Positions 6,486 to 12,107 of a DNA stretch of 12,107 nt are shown in pieces. The stretch is from an uncultured Haemophilus sp. (GTDB taxonomy: Bacteria; Pseudomonadota; Gammaproteobacteria; Enterobacterales; Pasteurellaceae). The number at the start of each line of letters is the position of its first letter. Within the stretch, counting starts at the first letter, position 1. The notes under the pieces were generated by a model. The model made no database searches. It saw only the letters and a program-made list of their open reading frames with translations, and was not told where the DNA came from. The position numbers and the translations under genes are program-made. The DNA lies in NCBI GenBank assembly GCA_902481695.1, contig CABSXY010000039.1:1-12107 (forward strand), read 5' to 3'.

Positions 6486-7063
6486 ATGATGTTCAATACA
6501 AGACTAAAAGTCATTTCGTTATTTATTTTAATTGGGTTAATTATATATCCTACGTTTTCGGATAAGACCCTACTTCTTGGTGCACGTCTTGATGTTTATG
6601 TTTCCCTTGTATTAAGCATTCTTCTTTTTTTTGTCGTGATTTATTGGGAAGTGGAAAATGTCCTTTTACAAAGAAAGGCAAAGCCTAAAAGAGCTTCCAA
6701 TAAAAAGAAACCCAAAGAAAATATTTTTTATCACATACTCATGAAAGTATTGGGGTATATTATTATGTGTAGTGGTTTTTTTGTTGCTTTTTCTTACTTT
6801 CAAACACTTTCTTAACTTTCTATGTTTCCATTTGGGGACAAGAAGAAAACTATATAGCCGAGGTTACTTATAAGCGTAAAAACAAATCGATATATAGTAT
6901 TAATATTTCATCTAATCAATATGGAAATGAAAGATTCACTTCTAAAAAGGTTTATAATTCGGTAGAGAATGGGCAAATACTCCAAATTTATAAAAAAAGA
7001 ACGAGCTCGGTCTCCTATATTGATGCATCTGAAGTAATGAAACTTAATGCTCTTTCCAATTAA
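6486..7063 (+). pseudogene. Frameshifted gene for an unrecognised inner-membrane protein
   Basis: I do not recognise the family. The first part, from ATG 6486 (or 6489) to a TAA at 6813-6815, encodes 109 residues. They include two membrane segments (VISLFILIGLIIYPTF, VYVSLVLSILLFFVVIYW), a Lys-rich cytoplasmic loop (QRKAKPKRASNKKKPKE) and a third segment (VLGYIIMCSGFFVAFSYF). From there the -1 frame is open from 6773 to a TAA at 7061-7063 and reads like a soluble domain (YVSIWGQEENYIAEVTYKR to MKLNALSN). One extra T near 6812 would join them as FQTLSLTFYVSIWGQEEN, giving about 192 residues. A GTG at 6465 would extend the ORF but lies inside the terminator stem. No ribosome site or promoter is visible after that terminator. 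AGA, ATA and CTA codons and AT-richness differ from neighbouring genes. A sequencing error or programmed shift remains possible. Confidence 0.72.
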
Positions 7064-7116
7064 TTTTTCCTCAAGATAACCGTAATATTAGAGCGGTCAA
7101 TTTTTAGTGAGTTTTT

Positions 7117-8475
7117 ATGAAAGAAACAATCGTTGCACAAGCGACAGCGCCAGGACGTGGCGGTATTGGTATTTTGCGTGTATCCGGCCCGAAAGCGGTT
7201 GAAGTGGCACAAGCGGTACTGGGTAAATGTCCTAAACCAAGAATGGCAGACTATTTACCTTTTAAAGATGCTGATGGTACAGTTTTAGATCAAGGTATTG
7301 CACTTTATTTTAAATCACCGAATTCCTTTACTGGTGAAGATGTATTGGAATTGCAAGGTCATGGCGGACAAGTGGTATTAGATTTGTTGCTAAAACGAAT
7401 CTTACAACTTGATGGTGTTCGTCTTGCGCGTCCAGGTGAATTTTCTGAACAAGCTTTTTTAAACGATAAATTAGATTTAGCTCAAGCAGAAGCCATTGCC
7501 GATTTGATTGATGCGACTTCGGAGCAAGCCGCTCGTTCTGCATTAAAATCATTACAAGGTGAATTTTCTAATAAAGTGAATCAGTTAGTAGATTCTGTGA
7601 TTTATCTTCGTACTTATGTGGAAGCCTCGATTGATTTTCCCGATGAAGAAATTGACTTTTTGGCAGACGGTAAAATCGAAGCAAAATTACGAGAAATTAT
7701 CAATCAACTTGATTTAGTCCGTAGCGAAGCAAAACAAGGCTCGATTTTACGTGAAGGGATGAAAGTGGTGATTGCCGGTCGTCCAAATGCAGGTAAATCT
7801 AGTTTGCTGAATGCTTTAGCGGGCAGAGAAGCGGCCATTGTGACAGATATTGCAGGAACAACGCGTGATGTATTGCGTGAGCATATTCATATTGATGGCA
7901 TGCCTTTACATATTATTGATACTGCAGGACTTCGTGAAGCGACAGATGAAGTTGAACGTATCGGAATTTCGCGTGCGTGGACGGAGATTGAGCAAGCCGA
8001 TCGTATTATTTTAATGTTAGATAGCAGCGATCCTGATAGCCAAAATATTGAAAAAGTGCGGTCAGAATTTTTATCAAAATTGCCAAATAATATGCCGGTA
8101 ACCATTGTTCGCAATAAAGTAGATTTAAGCGGCGAGGCAGTTGGAATAAAAGAAGAAAATGGAACAACAACCGTTTGTTTATCTGCTCAAACACATCAGG
8201 GTGTAGATTTGTTGCGAGAGCATTTAAAACAGGCAATGGGCTTCCAAACCGGGATGGAGGGCGGTTTCTTAGCACGCCGTCGCCATCTTGATGCCTTAGA
8301 AAAAGCGGCCGAACATTTGCAAATTGGGTTAGTCCAATTAACTGAGTTTCATGCAGGTGAATTATTGGCTGAAGAACTTCGTTTAGTTCAAGCTAACCTG
8401 AGTGAAATTACGGGGCAATTTACTTCGGATGATTTACTCGGCAATATTTTCAGTTCTTTCTGTATTGGAAAATAA
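7117..8475 (+). CDS. mnmE: tRNA uridine-5-carboxymethylaminomethyl(34) synthesis GTPase MnmE
   Basis: MnmE, with MnmG, installs the cmnm5 group at wobble U34 of certain tRNAs, using a folate-bound one-carbon unit and potassium-stimulated GTP hydrolysis. The 452-residue product (E. coli 454) begins KETIVAQATAPGRGGIGILR, the folate-binding N-domain. It has the inserted G domain with GRPNAGKS at 221-228, GTTRD at 247-251, DTAGL at 268-272 and NKVD at 333-336, and ends in the conserved FCIGK with its functional cysteine. The gene normally follows yidC directly; here the broken membrane gene intervenes. A partial uptake signal (GAGCGGTCAATTTTT) lies at 7091-7105. mntP follows after 10 bases. Confidence 0.97.
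   Translation: MKETIVAQATAPGRGGIGILRVSGPKAVEVAQAVLGKCPKPRMADYLPFKDADGTVLDQGIALYFKSPNSFTGEDVLELQGHGGQVVLDLLLKRILQLDGVRLARPGEFSEQAFLNDKLDLAQAEAIADLIDATSEQAARSALKSLQGEFSNKVNQLVDSVIYLRTYVEASIDFPDEEIDFLADGKIEAKLREIINQLDLVRSEAKQGSILREGMKVVIAGRPNAGKSSLLNALAGREAAIVTDIAGTTRDVLREHIHIDGMPLHIIDTAGLREATDEVERIGISRAWTEIEQADRIILMLDSSDPDSQNIEKVRSEFLSKLPNNMPVTIVRNKVDLSGEAVGIKEENGTTTVCLSAQTHQGVDLLREHLKQAMGFQTGMEGGFLARRRHLDALEKAAEHLQIGLVQLTEFHAGELLAEELRLVQANLSEITGQFTSDDLLGNIFSSFCIGK
8054..8062 (+). repeat. DNA uptake signal inside mnmE
   Basis: Exact AAGTGCGGT in the extended context AAAAAGTGCGGTCAGAATTT, coding for E-K-V-R-S-E-F in the G domain between DTAGL and NKVD. It is in gene orientation. Confidence 0.92.
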
Positions 8476-8485
8476 ACTTTAGTTT

Positions 8486-9043
8486 ATGACTTTTCATATG
8501 TTGTGGGTCATTGCTCTTGGTCTTTCGATGGATGCCTTTGCAGTTTCCATCTCTAAAGGCTTAGCAATGCGCGCTTTTCGATGGAAACAAGCATTAGCTA
8601 TCGCATGCTATTTTGGGCTATTCCAAGGCATCATGCCTGCGATAGGCTATGTTGTCGGACTGCAATTTACTCAGATGATTCAAAATTGGGATCATTGGAT
8701 TGCCTTTGTTTTGCTCGCTCTCATCGGTGTGAATATGATTCGAGAAGGACTTAGCTCGGATGATGAACCCGCTCCCTCATTGATTAGTTTAAAACACTTG
8801 CTAACACTTGGTGTGGCAACGAGTATTGATGCGTTAGCCATCGGTGTCTCTTTTGCTTTTCTTTCCGTGGATATTTTATTGGCCGTCTTCATCATCGGTT
8901 TAACAACCTTTGTCATCTCTTTTATTGGTGTAAAGAGCGGTCATTTTTTAGGGAAAAAATTCAAAAGCAAAGCAGAGATTTTTGGCGGTTTAGTGTTATT
9001 AGTCATGGCTGTGAAAATCCTACACGAACATGGTGTTTTTTAA
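8486..9043 (+). CDS. mntP: Manganese efflux pump MntP
   Basis: MntP is a small inner-membrane exporter that lowers cytoplasmic Mn(II). The 185-residue product has six hydrophobic segments arranged as two repeats, each with the family's aspartate motif: LGLSMDAFAVS (D16) and VATSIDALAIG (D115). NWDHWIAFVLL and the C-terminal AEIFGGLVLLV also match remembered E. coli MntP. ATG at 8486 is used; a second ATG at 8498 (MLWVIALG) would give a start closer to the first membrane segment and cannot be excluded. The gene is 10 bases after mnmE, so there is no room for the manganese riboswitch that precedes mntP in E. coli. Expression probably follows mnmE. A weak hairpin (GCGAA-TT-TTCGC, 9046-9057) sits just past the stop. 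Confidence 0.92.
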   Translation: MTFHMLWVIALGLSMDAFAVSISKGLAMRAFRWKQALAIACYFGLFQGIMPAIGYVVGLQFTQMIQNWDHWIAFVLLALIGVNMIREGLSSDDEPAPSLISLKHLLTLGVATSIDALAIGVSFAFLSVDILLAVFIIGLTTFVISFIGVKSGHFLGKKFKSKAEIFGGLVLLVMAVKILHEHGVF

Positions 9044-9072
9044 GTGCGAATTTTCGCCTTTTAGATTATAAT
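9044..9072 (+). promoter_or_regulatory. Candidate promoter for ppiD
   Basis: A consensus TATAAT lies at 9067-9072, 38 bases upstream of the ppiD ATG. The best -35 at a 17-base spacing, GTGCGA (9044-9049), is poor, so an activator or another sigma factor may be involved. The region overlaps the weak hairpin after mntP. Confidence 0.4.
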
Positions 9073-9109
9073 CTTACGAACTTTGTCTTTTTAAAAGGGT
9101 AATAATTGA

Positions 9110-10987
9110 ATGTTAATTGAAAAAATGCATGGCATCGCCCATAGCTTTATCGGAAAAGCGATCTTTGCTTTACTTCCAGTTTCATTTTTAGTTGGTGGGA
9201 TGTCAGGTTATTTGTATGGCGGCAGTGAGAGTTTTGCCGCAAAAGTAAATGGCGAGACCATCTCTCAACAAGATTTCTTAAATCGTTATAACCAAGAGTT
9301 TGAAGCGCGAGCTCAACAAGAAGGCGAGAGTTTCTTAGCGAAAACTGACTCTGTGGAATTTGTGACCGCACTTCGTCAAAATTTAATTCAACGTTTAGTG
9401 GATCAAGAATTAATCCGTCAATATGCGAAAGAATTAAAATTAGGTGTAAGTGACGACATGATCAAACGTGCGATTGTAAGCGATCCTAACTTACAATCTA
9501 ACGGTAAATTTGATAATACCCGTTATCAACAATTATTGACTCAAAATGGTTTAACATCCGATACTTATGCGGCTATTTTACGTAATGCATTAACACTTGA
9601 ACAAATGCAAAATGGTTTGGCAGACAGTGAATTTGTTGTACCAGCCCAAGTAAAAGATAACGCACAAGTCTTTTTCCAAAAACGTATCGCTCGTCTTGCA
9701 ACACTTCCATTAGCTGATGAAATTGCAAAACAAAAAGTAACGGACGAAGAAATTAAAGCGTATTACGATGCGAATGCGAAATCACTTGTTCAACCTGAAC
9801 AAGCGAAAGTGCAATATATTAGCGTTTCAGCAAATGCATTAGGTAAATTACAACCTGTAACAGAAACTCAAATTGCGCAATATTATCAAGAAAATAAAGC
9901 GCAATTCATTAGCCAAAAATTAGCACATATTCAATTATCAACTGAGAAAGAAGCGGATTCCGTTTATCAAGAACTGAAAAAAGGTGCTGATTTTGCTGAG
10001 TTAGCAAAAACAAAATCCCTAGATAAACTTTCTGGTGCTCAAGGCGGTGAATTAGGTTGGGTAAAAGACAACGAATTACCGAAAAACTTTGAAGATGCAG
10101 CATTATTATTAAATGTAGGCCAATACAGCACACCGGTTAATGTGGATGGGGCTTACCATATTATTTTAGTACAAGATCGTAAAGAACGTACTTTAGAAGA
10201 AGTGAAAGAACAAATCGCGGATACTGTGCGTAAAAACTTAGCAGAAAGCCGTTTCCAAGCGGTAGAAAAAGCGGTTCGTGCAAAAGCAGCAGAAAGCAGT
10301 GATTCTTTAGCTACGGTAGCAGAAGCAGCAGGCGTGAAAGTGGAAGAAACAGATTATTTCGGTAAAAATAATGTCCCTGCGGCATTAAATTTCCCAAATG
10401 TGACTTCTGCTATTTTTGAATCTGATATTGCAAACGGCGGTGCAAATTCTGAGCCATTAACGGTAGGTGAAAATGAATTTGTAGTGGTACGTGTCGTAGA
10501 TCACAAAGATGAAGGTTTACAAAGCCTTGATGAAGCAAAATCAACGATTGAGCAATTCTTAAAACGTGAAAAAGCCGATAAAGTATTAGCTGAAAAAGCA
10601 GAGCAAGCGGTTAAAGCACTATCAACTGATCCTACCAAATTACCAGCAGGTATTAGTTTTAGTGAACCACAAACCTTTACGTTGATGGATGATAAAGATC
10701 CAATGCTTTATGAAGGTGTATTTGCTATTGCTAAACCACAAGATGGTAAAGCGGCTTATCAAGTTGCTCGCAACAGCAAAGGTGATGTAGTTATAGTCGC
10801 TCTAGAACGTGTAGAAGAACCGACTTTAAGTGAGCAAGAATTAGCGAAATTTAGCACTCAACTTGTTCGTGCACGTCAAGGCGAATTGCAAGGACAGTTA
10901 ATGCAAGCATTACGTGAAAAAGCACAAATTGAGATTAATAATACCTTTATTAATCAAGATGATTCAGAAGAAGGTGCGGCTCACTAA
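9110..10987 (+). CDS. ppiD: Periplasmic folding chaperone PpiD (parvulin domain, membrane anchored)
   Basis: PpiD is anchored in the inner membrane near the SecYEG exit and assists newly exported proteins. The 625-residue product (E. coli 623) starts MLIEKMHGIAHSFIGKAIFA, followed by the rest of a single membrane anchor ending near residue 37. A SurA-like N-domain follows (VNGETISQQDFLNRYNQEF and on). A parvulin domain at about 270-360 contains AHIQLS, GADFAELAK, GGELGWV and GAYHIILVQDR. The C-terminal part is rich in Glu, Lys and Ala, as is usual. Catalytic parvulin residues are often degenerate in PpiD, and I cannot judge activity here. ATG at 9110 gives the expected short cytoplasmic N-terminus. 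An uptake signal lies in codons near V-T-A-L. A terminator closes the gene. Confidence 0.95.
   Translation: MLIEKMHGIAHSFIGKAIFALLPVSFLVGGMSGYLYGGSESFAAKVNGETISQQDFLNRYNQEFEARAQQEGESFLAKTDSVEFVTALRQNLIQRLVDQELIRQYAKELKLGVSDDMIKRAIVSDPNLQSNGKFDNTRYQQLLTQNGLTSDTYAAILRNALTLEQMQNGLADSEFVVPAQVKDNAQVFFQKRIARLATLPLADEIAKQKVTDEEIKAYYDANAKSLVQPEQAKVQYISVSANALGKLQPVTETQIAQYYQENKAQFISQKLAHIQLSTEKEADSVYQELKKGADFAELAKTKSLDKLSGAQGGELGWVKDNELPKNFEDAALLLNVGQYSTPVNVDGAYHIILVQDRKERTLEEVKEQIADTVRKNLAESRFQAVEKAVRAKAAESSDSLATVAEAAGVKVEETDYFGKNNVPAALNFPNVTSAIFESDIANGGANSEPLTVGENEFVVVRVVDHKDEGLQSLDEAKSTIEQFLKREKADKVLAEKAEQAVKALSTDPTKLPAGISFSEPQTFTLMDDKDPMLYEGVFAIAKPQDGKAAYQVARNSKGDVVIVALERVEEPTLSEQELAKFSTQLVRARQGELQGQLMQALREKAQIEINNTFINQDDSEEGAAH
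9365..9373 (-). repeat. DNA uptake signal inside ppiD
   Basis: ACCGCACTT, the reverse complement of the uptake core, encodes T-A-L within VTALRQN in the SurA-like N-domain. It is antisense to the gene. Confidence 0.9.
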
Positions 10988-11035
10988 GCCGATTGAAATG
11001 TCATTCATCATCAATTTCTGATGGAAAATAAAAGC

Positions 11036-11066
11036 AAAGTGCGGTAAATTTTGACCGCACTTTTTT
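11036..11066 (+). terminator. Inverted uptake-signal pair acting as terminator after ppiD
   Basis: AAAGTGCGGT (11036-11045) pairs perfectly with ACCGCACTTT (11054-11063) around an 8-base loop, and the T run extends to 11066. Each arm is an exact uptake core (11037-11045 plus strand, 11054-11062 minus strand). Inverted uptake-signal pairs between genes as terminators are a known feature of H. influenzae. It lies 49 bases past ppiD and 22 bases before hinT, so hinT transcription must come from an unseen promoter or readthrough. Confidence 0.93.
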
Positions 11067-11087
11067 ATATAAAATAAGGAGAAGACT

Positions 11088-11438
11088 ATGGCTCAAGAAA
11101 CCATTTTCAGTAAAATTATTCGCAAAGAAATTCCTGCCAATATTGTTTATCAAGATGAATTAGTGACTGCATTCCGTGATATTTCACCACAAGCGAAAAC
11201 CCATATTTTGATTATCCCAAATAAAGTCATTCCAACGGTTAATGATGTGACGGAACAAGATGAAGTTACCTTGGGTCGCTTATTTACTGTCGCAGCTAAA
11301 ATTGCTAAAGAAGAAGGCATTGCCGAAGACGGTTATCGTTTAATTGTGAACTGTAATAAACACGGTGGACAAGAAGTATTCCATATCCATATGCATCTTG
11401 TTGGTGGTGAACCTTTAGGTAGAATGTTGGCGAAATAA
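11088..11438 (+). CDS. hinT: Purine nucleoside phosphoramidase (HIT family, HinT)
   Basis: HinT hydrolyses adenosine 5'-monophosphoramidates and related aminoacyl adenylates in the cytoplasm. The 116-residue product (E. coli 119) begins MAQETIFSKIIRKEIPANIV. It carries the histidine triad HIHMH with H99, H101 and H103, preceded by the typical NCNKHGGQEVF. The start is clear: ATG at 11088 is six bases after a perfect AAGGAG (11076-11081). The stop shares an A with the next gene's ATG (TAATG), so it is translationally coupled to the lipoprotein gene. Confidence 0.96.
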   Translation: MAQETIFSKIIRKEIPANIVYQDELVTAFRDISPQAKTHILIIPNKVIPTVNDVTEQDEVTLGRLFTVAAKIAKEEGIAEDGYRLIVNCNKHGGQEVFHIHMHLVGGEPLGRMLAK

Positions 11439-11785
11439 TGAAAAAGATCCTCATTACAGCAACGGTATTATTTTTAACGGCTTGTTCATCTGCACCAAAT
11501 ATTGTGGGAACCAATAAGCCAATTTTAAATATGGCGGCAAATTTAGCACCGGCTTTAGATGTTGATTTGTCGGATAATACAGCAGCTTTAAAAAATAAAA
11601 CCACGCAACAACTCAATGTGCTTTACCATCTTTATTGGTATAACACACAAGGTGTAACGCAAGTTTGGCCGAATCAGCAAGAAAGCCAATCAGGCAATAT
11701 TTTATTGCAACCTCAAGAAAAGAAAGTGTTTGAACTACCAAAACCAAGCACAGAAAGCACCAATTATCGTCTTTATTTACAATAG
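11438..11785 (+). CDS. ycfL: YcfL-like outer-membrane lipoprotein (DUF1425 family, probable)
   Basis: The 115-residue product starts with a lipoprotein signal peptide, MKKILITATVLFLTACSS. The lipobox is LTAC, so C16 becomes the lipidated residue; serine at +2 predicts sorting to the outer membrane. The mature part contains LYHLYWYNTQGVTQVWP and a hydrophobic strand near LLQPQEKKVFELP, consistent with YcfL proteins, whose function is unknown. The symbol rests mainly on position: it follows hinT as ycfL does in E. coli, and its start overlaps the hinT stop. It is a confident lipoprotein and a likely YcfL relative. Three bases separate its stop from nagZ. Confidence 0.8.
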   Translation: MKKILITATVLFLTACSSAPNIVGTNKPILNMAANLAPALDVDLSDNTAALKNKTTQQLNVLYHLYWYNTQGVTQVWPNQQESQSGNILLQPQEKKVFELPKPSTESTNYRLYLQ

Positions 11786-11788
11786 TTT

Positions 11789-12107
11789 ATGTCCACATTA
11801 TTGATTGACCTTGAAGGTCATGAGCTCAAACAAGAAGAAGTTGAATTACTGGAACATCCTTTAGTTGCCGGTTTGATTTTATTTACCCGCAATTTTTATG
11901 ATCGTCAGCAAGTTCAAGCGCTAATTAAATCCATTCGTCAACGAGTGAAAAAGCCTTTATTGATCACGGTCGATCAGGAAGGTGGTCGCGTTCAACGTTT
12001 CCGTGAAGGTTTCACTCAGTTACCCGCAATGCAAGCTTTTGCGGCATTAGTTAAGGATTCAACTCTGCAAAACCAAATAGCAAAAGACGCGGGTTGGAAT
12101 CCGGCGG
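11789..12107 (+). CDS. nagZ: Beta-N-acetylhexosaminidase NagZ, N-terminal 106 residues (partial)
   Basis: NagZ removes GlcNAc from anhydromuropeptides in the cytoplasm during peptidoglycan recycling (glycoside hydrolase family 3). The fragment MSTLLIDLEGHELKQEEVEL, then HPLVAGLILFTRNF and VDQEGGRVQRFREGFTQLP, agrees with remembered NagZ proteins. DQEGGRVQRF is the start of the substrate-binding barrel; the catalytic His/Asp segment lies beyond the window. ATG at 11789 follows the lipoprotein stop by three bases. The last codons read AGW-NPA, where the family has AGW followed by a Met/Ala helix (QMAAEM or LMASEM). This may reflect errors at the sequence end. Confidence 0.93.
   Translation, partial: MSTLLIDLEGHELKQEEVELLEHPLVAGLILFTRNFYDRQQVQALIKSIRQRVKKPLLITVDQEGGRVQRFREGFTQLPAMQAFAALVKDSTLQNQIAKDAGWNPA

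Noticed and set aside
7064..7116. Promoter for mnmE (TTAATT-17-TAATAT)
   Set aside because: The -35 matches at only three of six bases in an AT-rich background; not distinguishable from chance.
7209..7217. Apl-type uptake signal ACAAGCGGT in mnmE
   Set aside because: A single exact copy arising from common Gln-Ala-Val codons. Similar CAAGCGGT strings occur in ppiD for the same reason, and the Hin-type core clearly dominates the window.
8476..8485. Manganese riboswitch (yybP-ykoY type) before mntP
   Set aside because: Only 10 bases separate mnmE from mntP, too short for the element.
1..12107. Previously undescribed defence, mobile or biosynthetic system
   Set aside because: All genes but the frameshifted membrane gene belong to well-known housekeeping families, with no transposase, integrase, repeats array, toxin-antitoxin pair or attachment sites seen.

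Overview
The window reads as chromosomal core DNA from a member of the Pasteurellaceae, most likely Haemophilus or a close relative. The genes are AT-rich and their products closely resemble remembered H. influenzae and E. coli proteins. The DNA carries seven exact copies of the Haemophilus-type uptake signal core (AAGTGCGGT, either strand) plus several one-mismatch copies. No species call is possible without a database search. Both ends cut genes, and both cut ends carry residues that look wrong for their families, so the window may be a whole draft contig with poor ends.

Layout from left to right. The last 44 codons of nagA (plus strand) run into a hairpin terminator that abuts the convergent operon dnaA-dnaN-recF (minus strand, 3765 down to 199). 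This operon encodes the replication initiator, the beta sliding clamp and the RecF recombination-mediator ATPase. A 318-base divergent control region (3766-4083) holds two good promoters for the rightward cluster, a pair of mutually exclusive hairpins in the rpmH leader, and an uptake signal in the dnaA leader. It has no cluster of DnaA boxes, so it does not look like oriC. Rightward lie rpmH (L34), rnpA (RNase P protein), yidD and yidC, tightly packed or overlapping, and ending at a strong terminator. In the E. coli order mnmE would come next. Here an AT-rich membrane-protein gene (6486-7063) sits between yidC and mnmE. It is broken by a single -1 frameshift: its second half continues in another frame up to 7063, which explains what otherwise looks like a 300-base gap.

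Then come mnmE (tRNA wobble-uridine modification GTPase) and mntP (manganese exporter) 10 bases apart, and ppiD (periplasmic chaperone) with a plausible promoter of its own. A terminator built from two inverted uptake signals closes ppiD. The last operon is hinT, a ycfL-like lipoprotein gene and the first 106 codons of nagZ. Compared with the remembered E. coli order hinT-ycfL-lpoB-thiK-nagZ, lpoB and thiK are absent.

Functionally the window joins replication initiation and clamp loading onto DNA, the ribosome/RNase P/membrane-insertion module, tRNA modification, envelope protein folding, and amino-sugar or peptidoglycan recycling at both ends (NagA and NagZ). I found no defence system, prophage, insertion sequence, CRISPR array or tRNA. 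The points most worth checking are the frameshifted membrane gene, the competing hairpins ahead of rpmH, and the suspicious codons at the two window ends.
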